Of a stretch of 64,000 nt of DNA, positions 37,609-47,283 are shown one piece after another. Source of the DNA: an uncultured Pseudomonadales bacterium (GTDB lineage Bacteria > Pseudomonadota > Gammaproteobacteria > Pseudomonadales > Porticoccaceae); assembly GCA_943788895.1 (NCBI GenBank), contig CALSRZ010000001.1:124001-188000 (forward strand), given 5' to 3'. A program made the translations under genes and the position numbers. Numbering within the stretch: the first letter of the stretch is position 1; each line of letters begins with the position of its first letter. Below the pieces are notes generated by a model, which ran no database searches, was not told the DNA's origin, and saw nothing but the letters and a program-made list of their open reading frames with translations.

Positions 37609-38235
37609 ATGAATTGGTATTTTATAAGACACGGACAGATAAATTCCAACCTGAATAAAGTTTATTCGGGACGCAGCGATGAACCTCTAAATGCAAAGGG
37701 TCTCGAGCAGGCGCATCAAGCAGCGGAGTTGATTAAGTCCAAAGCTATTGATCGAATTATTTCCAGCCCGCTGGTTCGAGCCGGGCAGACGGCAAATATT
37801 ATAGCTTCAGCAAATGGTCTTAAGATGACCTATGACCAGGCATTTAACGAGATGAAGTTTGGCGTCTGGGAAGGTAAAAGTGAAAGTGCTATTCAACAGA
37901 AGCATCCGCTCGAATGGCAGCTGTGGAATTTTTCACCCCATCAACTTAAATTACCCGGCAGAGAAACACTTCAGCAGCTGCAGCAACGTGTTGTTGAGCG
38001 AATGCACAATATTTCTTTAGATAGCAGAGACGGAAATAGTAAAGACCAGACTATTTTAGTCGTTACTCATGTGGCAGTGATACGTGTTGCACAGCTCTAT
38101 GCACAGCAGAGACCGCTCTCGGAATACAAGTCGGTGACAGTTGATAACTGCCAGTTATTTCCGATTTCACTGATAGACCATAATTTGCAAAAGGCGCGTA
38201 TGCAGTGCAAAGCGTTGCGCGAGGTCGCCCGGTGA
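37609..38235 (+). CDS. histidine phosphatase family protein (candidate heptose-bisphosphate phosphatase)
   Basis: A 208-aa phosphoglycerate-mutase-like phosphatase: FIRHGQ with catalytic His8, SSPLVRAGQTA, and VVTHVAVIRV with the second His. It overlaps the hddC-like gene (GTGA) and lies among gmhA/hddA genes, while no HAD-type gmhB is seen in the window. By context it may supply the heptose-1,7-bisphosphate 7-phosphatase step; this is inference. Confidence 0.8.
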   Translation: MNWYFIRHGQINSNLNKVYSGRSDEPLNAKGLEQAHQAAELIKSKAIDRIISSPLVRAGQTANIIASANGLKMTYDQAFNEMKFGVWEGKSESAIQQKHPLEWQLWNFSPHQLKLPGRETLQQLQQRVVERMHNISLDSRDGNSKDQTILVVTHVAVIRVAQLYAQQRPLSEYKSVTVDNCQLFPISLIDHNLQKARMQCKALREVAR

Positions 38236-38939
38236 AGGCGGTTTTATTAATCGCCGGGTTGGGAACCAGATTGCGCCCACTAACCGATTCGGTTCCCAAA
38301 TGCCTGTTGCCGATCAATGGCAAGCCGCTTCTCGGTATATGGTTCGATAAGTTGGTTACCGCCGGGGTCAGCGAGGTATTAATCAATACCCACTGGCTTG
38401 CAGATCAGGTAACCGATTACATCGAAAAGCACTGTCCGCCAGAGCTTAAAGTCAGCGTCTTCCATGAACAGCATCTGCTCGGCAGTGCCGGCACCCTGGC
38501 CGCTAATAGGGACTTTTTTGGCGACCAGCCATTTTTTATTATCTATGGTGACAACCTTTCAGATGTCGATCTCGCCGATCTCTATGCCAGCCATATGCAG
38601 CACAGACCAGTTTTGACCCTAAGCACCTTCGAGGCAGAGTTTCCCGAGCGCTGTGGTATTGCCGAGATAGATCAGCAGCAAATTATTCAGGGTTTTATTG
38701 AGAAGCCAAAAACCCCGCTATCCAATCGTGCGGCGGCAGGTATCTATGTGGCTGACAAAAAAATATTCGATTATTTTCCACAGCATCCTAATTCATCGGT
38801 ACTGGATCTGGGGTTTGATGTTATCCCCAGACTGGTTGGAAAAATGCGCAACTATTCGATCGATAAGTTAATTGATATAGGCACTTTTGAAAATTATCAA
38901 AAGGCCAACGGGGATATGCCAGAGGGTGTTCATCCCTAA
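38232..38939 (+). CDS. hddC: nucleotidyltransferase (HddC-like heptose-1-phosphate guanylyltransferase)
   Basis: A 235-aa NTP_transferase: LLIAGLGTRLRPLTDSVPKC is the nucleotide-binding signature, then INTHWLADQV, IYGDNLSDVD and FIEKPKTP. By context it would make GDP-D-glycero-D-manno-heptose; the same fold also makes other NDP-sugars. GTG 38232 overlaps the stop of the preceding gene and gives the standard N-terminus, so the upstream ATG at 38205 is rejected. Confidence 0.8.
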   Translation: MKAVLLIAGLGTRLRPLTDSVPKCLLPINGKPLLGIWFDKLVTAGVSEVLINTHWLADQVTDYIEKHCPPELKVSVFHEQHLLGSAGTLAANRDFFGDQPFFIIYGDNLSDVDLADLYASHMQHRPVLTLSTFEAEFPERCGIAEIDQQQIIQGFIEKPKTPLSNRAAAGIYVADKKIFDYFPQHPNSSVLDLGFDVIPRLVGKMRNYSIDKLIDIGTFENYQKANGDMPEGVHP

Positions 38940-38967
38940 AAAGGACTAATTCACAAGGAGAGTGTTT

Positions 38968-40119
38968 ATGCAAAGAATGCATGCAGAGGAACGACTTTTT
39001 ACCTCGTACACCAAGAAAACTAACCGGCCCTGTTGGAGCTTGCTGGGCCTGCCATTTGATCAGGTCGAGCCAGATCAGGCGGTTGATATTATCGATCAGG
39101 CCATCAAGACTAAGCGTAAATGCTTTCTCTCTACGCCAAATTTAAACTTTATCGTGCAGTCGAAAAGCGACGAATCATTCTACGAGTCTGTGATTTATAG
39201 CGATCTGGTCGTGGCTGATGGTATGCCGGTTATCTGGACAGCCAAACTGCTGGGTATTCCACTGCAGAGCAGAGTTGCTGGCTCCTCACTGTTCGAGACT
39301 CTGCAGAATAAACGCCGCGATAAGCCAATCTCGGTATTTTTCTTTGGCGGGCAGGGCACTGCGGCGCAGCAAGCAGCGGATAACCTTAATCGCAACTCGG
39401 TGGGAATGATTGCCTGTGGCGCACTCAATCCCGGGATGGGCACTGTTGAGAGCATGAGTGACAAGGCAATTATTGATCAGATTAATGCTGCCGAACCGGA
39501 TTTTCTGGTGGTCGCGCTGGGTGCAAAAAAGGGCCAGGAATGGATTATGAAAAACCGCGAGGAACTCAATGTCTCTGTTATCAGTCACCTGGGTGCCGTG
39601 GTTAATTTTGTCGGAGACAATGTGCAGCGCGCACCGCTGCACTGGCAGAAAATGGGCTTGGAGTGGGTCTGGCGGATTGTTCAGGAACCATTGCTTTGGA
39701 AGCGTTACCTAGTCGATGGACTGTGGTTTTTACGTTTGATGATAACCCGAGTTTTCCCCCTGGCTACCTACCAAAAAATACTCGGCAAACAAGCTTCTCA
39801 GCCCCTGTCTATAAAGATTGTCAATGATATTCCCGGTAGCAATATTGAGCTTGTGTTGAGCGGTTCAGCAACCATAGAAAATGGTCGCTTAATGAAATCC
39901 AGTTGCAGGAAAATACTTGATCAATTGGAGGCATCACCCAACATCTCGATCAATTGCAGTAAATTGGACTATATTGATAGTTCTGCGCTGGGCACATTGA
40001 TGCTTTTAAAGGCCAATATTAAGCGCAGGGGCGGTGAGTTTGGACTGTTTGGAAGCTCACCGCGGGTAAACCGCTTGATGCGCTTACATGGTGTTGGAGA
40101 GTTTTTGCTGGAGCAGTAA
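38968..40119 (+). CDS. WecG/TagA/CpsF glycosyltransferase fused to a STAS domain
   Basis: A 383-aa fusion. Residues about 25-235 are a GT26 enzyme (FLSTPNLNFIVQSKSDESFY, VVADGMPVIWTAKLLG, VALGAKKGQEWI), which in other systems adds ManNAc-type sugars to a lipid-linked intermediate. Residues about 281-381 form a STAS domain with IDSSALGTLMLL, matching the DSSGLG phosphorylation loop of SpoIIAA-type anti-anti-sigma factors (Ser338). ATG 38968 has AAGGAG eight bases upstream; GTG 38962 is too close. The stop overlaps no gene, and xrtA starts at the next base. Confidence 0.85.
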   Translation: MQRMHAEERLFTSYTKKTNRPCWSLLGLPFDQVEPDQAVDIIDQAIKTKRKCFLSTPNLNFIVQSKSDESFYESVIYSDLVVADGMPVIWTAKLLGIPLQSRVAGSSLFETLQNKRRDKPISVFFFGGQGTAAQQAADNLNRNSVGMIACGALNPGMGTVESMSDKAIIDQINAAEPDFLVVALGAKKGQEWIMKNREELNVSVISHLGAVVNFVGDNVQRAPLHWQKMGLEWVWRIVQEPLLWKRYLVDGLWFLRLMITRVFPLATYQKILGKQASQPLSIKIVNDIPGSNIELVLSGSATIENGRLMKSSCRKILDQLEASPNISINCSKLDYIDSSALGTLMLLKANIKRRGGEFGLFGSSPRVNRLMRLHGVGEFLLEQ

Positions 40120-41808
40120 ATGGACTTTAAGGATAAAGCCGTTGGCGCTGATAAACAGGCTGATGGAACTAGGGATAGGACGGTGCAGGGACAGGATCTG
40201 GATTTTAAGCAGCTGTTAACTAGCAGGGGTTTTCAGCTGTTTTTTGTAGCTCTGGCACTGAGTGTTTGGTTGTACTGGGATGGTTTGGCTGAAGCTGTAT
40301 TGCGTTGGGAACTTCAGGAAGAGTATAGCCATGGTTACCTGATCCCTCTGGTTTCACTATTTATTCTCTGGGAGAAGCGCTTCCAAATAGCCTCCAGCTA
40401 TCAGCACTTCTCATGGTGGGGCGTACCGATTATTGTTGTCGCCCTGATTATCCTGCTGGTCGGTGAAGTCAGTGCGCTGTATATGCTGATTCACTACTCA
40501 TTTATTCTCTTGTTATTTGGCTTGTCGCTGGCCTTTTTAGGCTCGGCAACCCGCTACACATGGGTTCCTATTGCGCTGCTTGGTTTTGCCGTGCCGCTGC
40601 CCTATTTTATTGAAGTTATCCTCACCTCGAAGCTGCAACTTATCTCTTCCCAGTTGGGTGTTGAGATTATTCGCCTATGTCGTATCCCGGTATTTTTAAG
40701 TGGCAATATTATTGATCTTGGCAACTACCAGCTGCAGGTTGTCGAGGCATGTAGTGGTTTGCGCTACCTCTTTCCCCTGATGAGTCTGGGCTTTATTGGC
40801 GCCTATCTGTATCAGGCATCTGCCTGGAAGCGCGCTGTGCTGTTTGTGTCCACAGTGCCGATCACCATTTTTATGAACAGTGTACGTATCGCCATTACCG
40901 GCCTGCTGGTCGATAACTGGGGCACTGAGATGGCCGAGGGGTTTCTGCATGACTTTGAAGGCTGGCTGATCTTTATGGCCTGCGGCGGTCTGCTGTTGCT
41001 CGAGGTGGTATTGATGGAGGTGTTTACCAGCCGCCAAAGTCTGCGTCAGGCATTTGCTGTGCCTGTATCAGTTAGTGCCGAGCAATTTAGCAGGGCTAAT
41101 ATTAACGCCCTGAAATTTCCCACACCGGTTGCCGCCTCCATTCCTCTGTTACTTGTGGCGCTGGTTGCTGTTGGCAGTCTCGAGAACCGTGAAGAGGATT
41201 CTACTCTTAGGAATGCCGAGCTTGTCAGCTTCCCCCTGAAGCTTGATGAGTGGGTAGGCATAGACGACAGAATTGAAGCAGATGTGGCGAGAAAGCTCGG
41301 GTTCACTGAGTACGTCATGATTAATTACCAGAACCCGCAGCACCGCCCGATTAATTTTTACGTTGCCTATTATGCCTCCCAGCGCAAAGGGCTTTCACCT
41401 CATTCGCCCAAGGTCTGTATCCCCGGGGGTGGCTGGGAAATTGCCAATTTCTCGCGCACTAAAGTCGATCAAATGCCGGTTAACCGCGCGTTAATTCGCA
41501 AAGGTACTCAGGACCAGATTGTCTATTATTGGTTTGAGGAACGCGGCACACCAGTGGCCAACGAATATATAAAGAAATGGATGTTATTTAAGGACGCACT
41601 CTTTTTGAATCGCACTGACGGTTCGCTGATTAGAGTGACTACACCAGTGATGAGCGATGAAACCCTGGCCGATGCAGATCTGCGGGCACAGGCGTTTATT
41701 CGTATTAGCAGAAGCAAACTGTCACAGCTTTTACCGGCAAGAGTCTTGTCTGATAACAGTCTGTCAGCGGAAAGCACGCCTGTGAAAAGTTTAGAGGAAG
41801 CACAATGA
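40120..41808 (+). CDS. xrtA: exosortase A with C-terminal EpsI domain
   Basis: A 562-aa inner-membrane protease/transpeptidase that cuts PEP-CTERM signals. About eight N-terminal helices hold the proposed catalytic residues Cys211 (VVEACSGLRYLFPL), Arg256 (NSVRIAITG) and His277 (FLHDFEGW). From about residue 335 a periplasmic EpsI domain follows (YASQRKGLSPHSPKVCIPGGGW), the usual fusion in XrtA-type systems. Its only recognisable substrate in this window is the protein at 7731-8336. The last four bases overlap prsT (ATGA). Confidence 0.93.
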   Translation: MDFKDKAVGADKQADGTRDRTVQGQDLDFKQLLTSRGFQLFFVALALSVWLYWDGLAEAVLRWELQEEYSHGYLIPLVSLFILWEKRFQIASSYQHFSWWGVPIIVVALIILLVGEVSALYMLIHYSFILLLFGLSLAFLGSATRYTWVPIALLGFAVPLPYFIEVILTSKLQLISSQLGVEIIRLCRIPVFLSGNIIDLGNYQLQVVEACSGLRYLFPLMSLGFIGAYLYQASAWKRAVLFVSTVPITIFMNSVRIAITGLLVDNWGTEMAEGFLHDFEGWLIFMACGGLLLLEVVLMEVFTSRQSLRQAFAVPVSVSAEQFSRANINALKFPTPVAASIPLLLVALVAVGSLENREEDSTLRNAELVSFPLKLDEWVGIDDRIEADVARKLGFTEYVMINYQNPQHRPINFYVAYYASQRKGLSPHSPKVCIPGGGWEIANFSRTKVDQMPVNRALIRKGTQDQIVYYWFEERGTPVANEYIKKWMLFKDALFLNRTDGSLIRVTTPVMSDETLADADLRAQAFIRISRSKLSQLLPARVLSDNSLSAESTPVKSLEEAQ

Positions 41809-44201
41809 GCATATCAACCATGAAGGTTTTTTTAAGAGTTTTAATCGTAAGTCTGTTTGTCCTGTCGGTATCCGGCTGTAGTGGATCGAAAGAGGAGGCC
41901 GCCAACAGATACTTGAACAGCGGTATTGAATTGTATGATGAGGGCGAGTTGTCCAAGGCCAACGTCGAATTGCGCAATGCGCTGCAAATTGATCCCAAAT
42001 TGGCCAATGCCTACTACTATCTGGCGTTGATCTCAGAGAAGAATCAGAACTGGAAGTCGCTGTATAAAAATCTCACCAAAGTCGAACAGTTGGATGCCAA
42101 TCATGTGCAGGCAAAAATCAAACTTGCCTATTTAATGTTGCTCGCCAAACAGGCTGATACCGCATTGGAAAAGGCCGATTTTATTCTCGCGCTGGATAAA
42201 GACAGTGCCGAAGCCTTTGCCATTAAAGCCTCAGCCTATCTGCAAAAAGAACTTTACGATGTGGCCATGGAATATATCGACAAGGCGCTTGAGCAGGACA
42301 GTGAGTCCGCTGAAATTGCCTCGATAAAAGTCTCCATTATGCACAAGCAGGGCGATACAGAGGGAGCCTTGACGCTTTTGAGCGATATTATTGAGCGCGA
42401 ACAGGACAGCTTGCAGCTGATTCTTCTGCGTGCCGAGATCAATCAGGAAATTAATGATATTGCGGCTATGGAGGCTGACTACCGCACCTTGATCAGAAGT
42501 AACCCTGAGGAAAAAGGCTTCTATTTAAAATTAGCCAAGCTTTTGCATGAGGGTGACAGAACCGATGCTGCTATCGGGGTGCTTAAGGATTATCTAAAAC
42601 GCGACGCAAAAGATACCCAGATGCGTATCGCTATTGTTGAAATTCTCTCTATGGAAGACGCGACGGCGGGAGAAGAGCTATTAAATAAATATATTACCAA
42701 AGATGCCGGTAATGCCGAGCTGCGGTTTTACCGAATTGACCGATTAATGGCAGCGGGCGATCAGGCTCAGGTACTGGTCGAATTGGACAAGATCAGCGAT
42801 GGCGAATTTCAAGACCCGGACCTGTTTCAAGCTCGTGCCTTAAAAGCGGATTTAAAACTTAGTGCCGGAGAGCATGATCAGGCGCTGCAGCTGGCCAATA
42901 AAATTCTTCAGTCCGATAGTAATTTTGAGCAGGCGCTTTTGGTGCGTGCCAAATACCACCTTATCGCTGAAGATATAGATGCAGCGGTCAGTGATTTGCG
43001 CACTGTGTTGCGCAACAACCCTGAATCTGAATCGGCACTGGTTATGCTGGCAAATGCTTACTTATCTTCCGGCTCTGACCAGCTGGCGGATGATACTTTC
43101 AGAAAGGTTCTGGATATTAATCCGGGCAATGTCCAGGCCGCAGTGCCGGTTATTCAGAGTCTTCTGGAAAAAAAGGATATGGATCGCTCTGAGCGTGTAA
43201 TTGAGAATGCATTGAAGCGAGCACCAGACAACGACATTCTGCTCTCGATTCTTGCGCAAATTAAATTGTCGAAGCAGGATTTTGAAGGCACCAGCAAAGT
43301 TGTTTCGTTGATTGATAAAAACGGACGAAATCCCGCCTTTAGTAACTATTTATCGGGTAAAACCCTGCAGTCGCAGGGACAGTATAAGGGGGCGATTGAC
43401 CATTATCGCCTGGCCCTGAAGGCCAACCCTGATCTGGGGCGTGCCTTGGAGAGCCTGACGGTTTCCTATCTACGTCTCGATCGAGAGGAAGAGCTACTTG
43501 AGTACCTTAAAGAGTTTAAGGCGGCCAATCCAAACAATATGATGGTGTTGTCGATACTAGCTTCTATTTATACGCGACAGGGCGACCATACAGCTGCGAT
43601 CAATATTCTTGAGCAGGGGCTGGTTGAAGATTCAAGCTGGGTCCAGGGATATACAGCATTGGCATCTAGCTATCGCGCTAAAAATGACCTCCAGGCGGCA
43701 ATCGACAGTTTTGAGCGCGGGTTGAAAGCGCTGCCAAATAACAACCTGTTAAAAATGCTGCTCGCTTCGTCCTACGAGAAAGCGGGGAATAAGGTTGGAG
43801 CGCTAACACTCTATGAAGAGGTTCTCGAGACAAACCCCGATTATCAGGTGGTAGCCAATAATTTTGCCAGTCTGTTAATTGATGATTTCGAGTCTGAAGA
43901 GAATATTAAGCGGGCAGTTAAAATATCGGAGCAATTTGCCGATTCAGAAAACCCTTACTTTATGGATACCTATGCCTGGGCATTAGTAAAGTCAGGTCTA
44001 CCCGAAGTGGCCGAGCCACTATTGCGGAAAGTGACAGAAATGGCCCCCTCGGTTGCCGTTTTTCACTACCATCGCGGTATTGGTTATGCACGTTTGGGTA
44101 AGCACGAAGAGGCAAAGACATCACTTCTTGCTGCCCGAGAGAAGGTATCTGAAAACGATAGCCTACAGAGCTCTATCGCTGAAGCACTGGCAGATTTATA
44201 G
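41805..44201 (+). CDS. prsT: XrtA/PEP-CTERM system TPR-repeat lipoprotein PrsT
   Basis: A 798-aa lipoprotein (lipobox SVSGC, Cys25) made almost wholly of TPR helices, e.g. YLNSGIELYDEGELSKANVE and AYYYLALISEKNQN. PrsT proteins accompany XrtA and are thought to help EPS assembly or secretion at the outer membrane; the mechanism is unknown. Slightly shorter than the roughly 900 aa usual for the family. It ends the EPS cluster; the prsK/prsR sensor-regulator pair often seen after it is absent. Confidence 0.9.
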   Translation: MSISTMKVFLRVLIVSLFVLSVSGCSGSKEEAANRYLNSGIELYDEGELSKANVELRNALQIDPKLANAYYYLALISEKNQNWKSLYKNLTKVEQLDANHVQAKIKLAYLMLLAKQADTALEKADFILALDKDSAEAFAIKASAYLQKELYDVAMEYIDKALEQDSESAEIASIKVSIMHKQGDTEGALTLLSDIIEREQDSLQLILLRAEINQEINDIAAMEADYRTLIRSNPEEKGFYLKLAKLLHEGDRTDAAIGVLKDYLKRDAKDTQMRIAIVEILSMEDATAGEELLNKYITKDAGNAELRFYRIDRLMAAGDQAQVLVELDKISDGEFQDPDLFQARALKADLKLSAGEHDQALQLANKILQSDSNFEQALLVRAKYHLIAEDIDAAVSDLRTVLRNNPESESALVMLANAYLSSGSDQLADDTFRKVLDINPGNVQAAVPVIQSLLEKKDMDRSERVIENALKRAPDNDILLSILAQIKLSKQDFEGTSKVVSLIDKNGRNPAFSNYLSGKTLQSQGQYKGAIDHYRLALKANPDLGRALESLTVSYLRLDREEELLEYLKEFKAANPNNMMVLSILASIYTRQGDHTAAINILEQGLVEDSSWVQGYTALASSYRAKNDLQAAIDSFERGLKALPNNNLLKMLLASSYEKAGNKVGALTLYEEVLETNPDYQVVANNFASLLIDDFESEENIKRAVKISEQFADSENPYFMDTYAWALVKSGLPEVAEPLLRKVTEMAPSVAVFHYHRGIGYARLGKHEEAKTSLLAAREKVSENDSLQSSIAEALADL

Positions 44202-44368
44202 CTTTTTTGCAGCGCTTTAATCTGAAATAGTTTTATTCTACTGGTCGATATATGTAAAACCGCATAGACTCGGTTGTTTGCTTAGACTTTTTTAGGCATT
44301 ATGTTTAGCTATGGCTATGGAATAGCTTAAGTCAAACACGCAGGGACGTGAAAACAAGGAATGAAAAC

Positions 44369-45040
44369 ATGCACGTTCTCATAGTTGATGATCACGCTTT
44401 TGTCTGTGTTGGGCTAAAGGCAACACTTCATGACGAATATCCGAATATTGATGTAACAACCACCGATCATGGCGATACCGCACTGGTAACTCTTGCTCAG
44501 CAAAATATCGACCTGGTGATTGTCGATCTGTTTATGCCTGGCGCAGGCGGCGGTTTCAACTTTATTGCCATGCTCTGTGAGAGCTATCCTGAGCTCCCTA
44601 TTATTGTTCTCTCCGCGTCAGAAAATCCTGCGCATATCCGCAAGTGCCTGGATTACGGTGCTGCCGGGTTTGTAACCAAATCCGCGCCCAAAGATGCCTT
44701 GTTTGAGGCGATTTCAAAAGCCTTGAAAGGGGAGAAGTATGTTCCCGACTCACTGCGAGAGTCTATGCCTGATGTCGCCAGGGTTATGGATGAGGTTGAT
44801 ACCGGGGCAGATATAGAGATTATTTCAGGTCTGGTGACCAAGCGGCAGATGGAAATTTTGCGCCATATTACTCAGGGTCGATCGAATAAGCAGATTGCCA
44901 GGGATCTGGATCTGTCAGAAAACACAGTAAAAGTTCATGTCAGTGCAATGTTGCGCGCACTGGGCTTAACCAACCGTACTCAAGCAGGGATTTTGGGGCA
45001 AAAGCTAGGTCTGGATGAAAATTCTGAAATAGCGGATTAA
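44369..45040 (+). CDS. NarL/LuxR-type response regulator
   Basis: A 223-aa regulator: receiver with VLIVDDHAFV and the phospho-acceptor Asp in LVIVDLFMP, a linker, and a C-terminal LuxR helix-turn-helix (VTKRQMEILRHITQGRSNKQIARDL, then ENTVKVHVSAMLRALGL). The frame is open from GTG 44348, but ATG 44369 with ACAAGGA (44354-44360) is the better start. It lies between prsT and the receptor/kinase genes; its partner kinase may be the one at 48271 (inference). It is not an obvious GacA orthologue by sequence. Confidence 0.9.
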   Translation: MHVLIVDDHAFVCVGLKATLHDEYPNIDVTTTDHGDTALVTLAQQNIDLVIVDLFMPGAGGGFNFIAMLCESYPELPIIVLSASENPAHIRKCLDYGAAGFVTKSAPKDALFEAISKALKGEKYVPDSLRESMPDVARVMDEVDTGADIEIISGLVTKRQMEILRHITQGRSNKQIARDLDLSENTVKVHVSAMLRALGLTNRTQAGILGQKLGLDENSEIAD

Positions 45041-45076
45041 GTAACTAATAACAAATAATAAAAAGAGGTTCATTTA

Positions 45077-47209
45077 ATGTTTTTTTCAGCCTATGCCAGA
45101 AAAAACCGATTATTGCTTGCAACACTATTTATAGTATCTCCAGTTATAGCATCTCCAGCCATGGCAGCCAGTGATATAGATATGCTCACTGAAGACGATC
45201 TGCTGGTTGAGATCCCCATTGTTAGCAGTGTTACCCATATGGAGCAGACACTGCCTCAGGCGCCTGCATCTGTAACGATTATCGACCGCCAGACTATCGA
45301 GGCGTCAACGGCTGTGGATATCACTGATCTGTTTCGTTTAGTGCCGGGTTTTCAGAGCTATTATGTCAATGGAGGTCGCAAAGGAGTGACCTACCATGCA
45401 CTGGGTGATGAGTACCCCCGTCGTTTGGAAGTAAAGGTCGATGGCCGCTCGGTTTATGAGTCACTATTTTCTGCGGTTACCTGGTCGACGATTGGTATTG
45501 ATTTGGAAGATATTGAATATATTGAAATTGTTCGCGGTGCCAACGCAGCGGCAGATGGCAGCAATGCATTTTTAGCCTCGATTAATATAGTTACAAAATC
45601 ACCACTAGTGGATACAGGCCTATCTTTGCGCACGCAGGTGGGCAGTGCTCAGACGCGCAATGCAGCGCTGAGCTACAGCGGAAAAATTGGTGCTGTCGAT
45701 CATCGCACAACATTGAGTTTTAGAAGTAATGATGGATTTGATGACGGCATTACATTCGATGGTAAGTCGATTGCTGTTGATGATGACTCTGAAGCTGCGA
45801 GCTTTACATTTAAGGGGCTCTGGACACCTTCAGCAGCTGATAATATTGAATTCCAGGTTGGTGTCACTGAAAGTGAACTGGGGATCGGCGAAGACTCATT
45901 CGTCAATCGTGAAATGTCCTATCAGTACCAATATCTAAATTGGAGTCATCTCAGTGAGCAGGGCAATAAGACCCAGCTGGTTGTTTATCACAATGATCTG
46001 AATCTGGATGATGATGTGCAGCCACAGAAAATTTCCGAGATTCTTGGTGTGGATGACAGTTCTCCGTTTTGGCCACTGGGTCCAGTGCCTGATACCACTA
46101 TCTTTGATGGTAGTAATCGTGGCGATTCAGAGCGCTGGGATATAGAGCTTAGAACTACCATTCAGCCTGCAGATAGTCTGCGAGCAGTGACTGGTGCAGC
46201 GGTGCGTTATGACCGTGTCTCCAGCCAATCTCTTTTTGATACTCTCAACCCTCTTAGCGAGACTTCATATCGAGCCTATACAAATTTAGAGTGGACTCAG
46301 TCCGAGCAGCTGATTGTCAATGCCGGTGCTATTCTTGAAGATAGAGATAGCACTAATGTTTATGGCTCTTATAGGCTTGCGACGAATTACCTGTTTAGTG
46401 AAGACCATATGTTTAGGGTTGCCTTAAATCGCAGTTTCCGAGCGCCAACCCTGCTTGAAAATAATCAGATGGGTTTGGTTCGCTATGTAAACCCTCAGGA
46501 ATGCAGTTCTGGCTCAAGCGCTCCAGAGTGCAACCCAGCGTTTAGAGACATTATTCTTGATGCCGGTGGTATTTCCGATACAGATATAAAAAATGAAGAG
46601 CTTAAAAGTTATGAGCTTGGTTATGCAGGTTACTTTATGGATAGAGCATTGAGCCTGGATATGCGCCTCTATTATGAGCAGATGCTCGATATTATTGCTG
46701 AGCGTCGAGATGGTTACCCAGACCTGGATAATTTCGTCAATATTCGAGATAACACCGATACTATGGATGTTAGAGGTATTGAAATTCAAACGGTCTATAA
46801 ACCCAATGAGCGTTTCTTACTGCGTGCCTATTACAGTTATTCCGATATTGATGGAATAACCTGTTACACCTCACCAGAAAACGCTGGTGAACCCTGTCAG
46901 GAGTATAGAGATCTTGATAAGTACAGTCTTAAAGATACCTTCGGGCTTATGGCCAGTTATAAGCTTGCAGGAGGAGTAAGGCTTAGTTCAACGGTAAATT
47001 ACAGCTCTAAACTTCAGCACTATCGCGGTCAGCGTATGGATAAATTTACCAGAGTTGATCTAAAGGCAGCGAAGAGCTGGGATATAAATCGATCCAGTGT
47101 CGATCTTTCTTTTACCGTGCAAAATGCCGGTGACTCATATGCAGAGTTTTATGAGCATAACCTTTTTGAAACTCGATATATTCTTGGTTTTAGAGTCACT
47201 CTTCCTTAA
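45077..47209 (+). CDS. TonB-dependent receptor
   Basis: A 710-aa outer-membrane protein: signal peptide ending AMAAS, plug domain (about 50-165; ASVTIIDRQTIEASTAVDIT, IEIVRGANAAADGSNAFLAS), then a 22-strand-type barrel ending in FETRYILGFRVTLP with a terminal hydrophobic pattern. Ligand unknown. Followed by a periplasmic binding protein and a kinase on the same strand, so it may deliver or sense a ligand for signalling rather than bulk uptake. Confidence 0.9.
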   Translation: MFFSAYARKNRLLLATLFIVSPVIASPAMAASDIDMLTEDDLLVEIPIVSSVTHMEQTLPQAPASVTIIDRQTIEASTAVDITDLFRLVPGFQSYYVNGGRKGVTYHALGDEYPRRLEVKVDGRSVYESLFSAVTWSTIGIDLEDIEYIEIVRGANAAADGSNAFLASINIVTKSPLVDTGLSLRTQVGSAQTRNAALSYSGKIGAVDHRTTLSFRSNDGFDDGITFDGKSIAVDDDSEAASFTFKGLWTPSAADNIEFQVGVTESELGIGEDSFVNREMSYQYQYLNWSHLSEQGNKTQLVVYHNDLNLDDDVQPQKISEILGVDDSSPFWPLGPVPDTTIFDGSNRGDSERWDIELRTTIQPADSLRAVTGAAVRYDRVSSQSLFDTLNPLSETSYRAYTNLEWTQSEQLIVNAGAILEDRDSTNVYGSYRLATNYLFSEDHMFRVALNRSFRAPTLLENNQMGLVRYVNPQECSSGSSAPECNPAFRDIILDAGGISDTDIKNEELKSYELGYAGYFMDRALSLDMRLYYEQMLDIIAERRDGYPDLDNFVNIRDNTDTMDVRGIEIQTVYKPNERFLLRAYYSYSDIDGITCYTSPENAGEPCQEYRDLDKYSLKDTFGLMASYKLAGGVRLSSTVNYSSKLQHYRGQRMDKFTRVDLKAAKSWDINRSSVDLSFTVQNAGDSYAEFYEHNLFETRYILGFRVTLP

Positions 47210-47283
47210 GTTTTGGATGAGTATAAATTACCAATGAAAATGGTGAAATGTAAATGAATTTTTGGATAGATTGCTAGGTTTAA

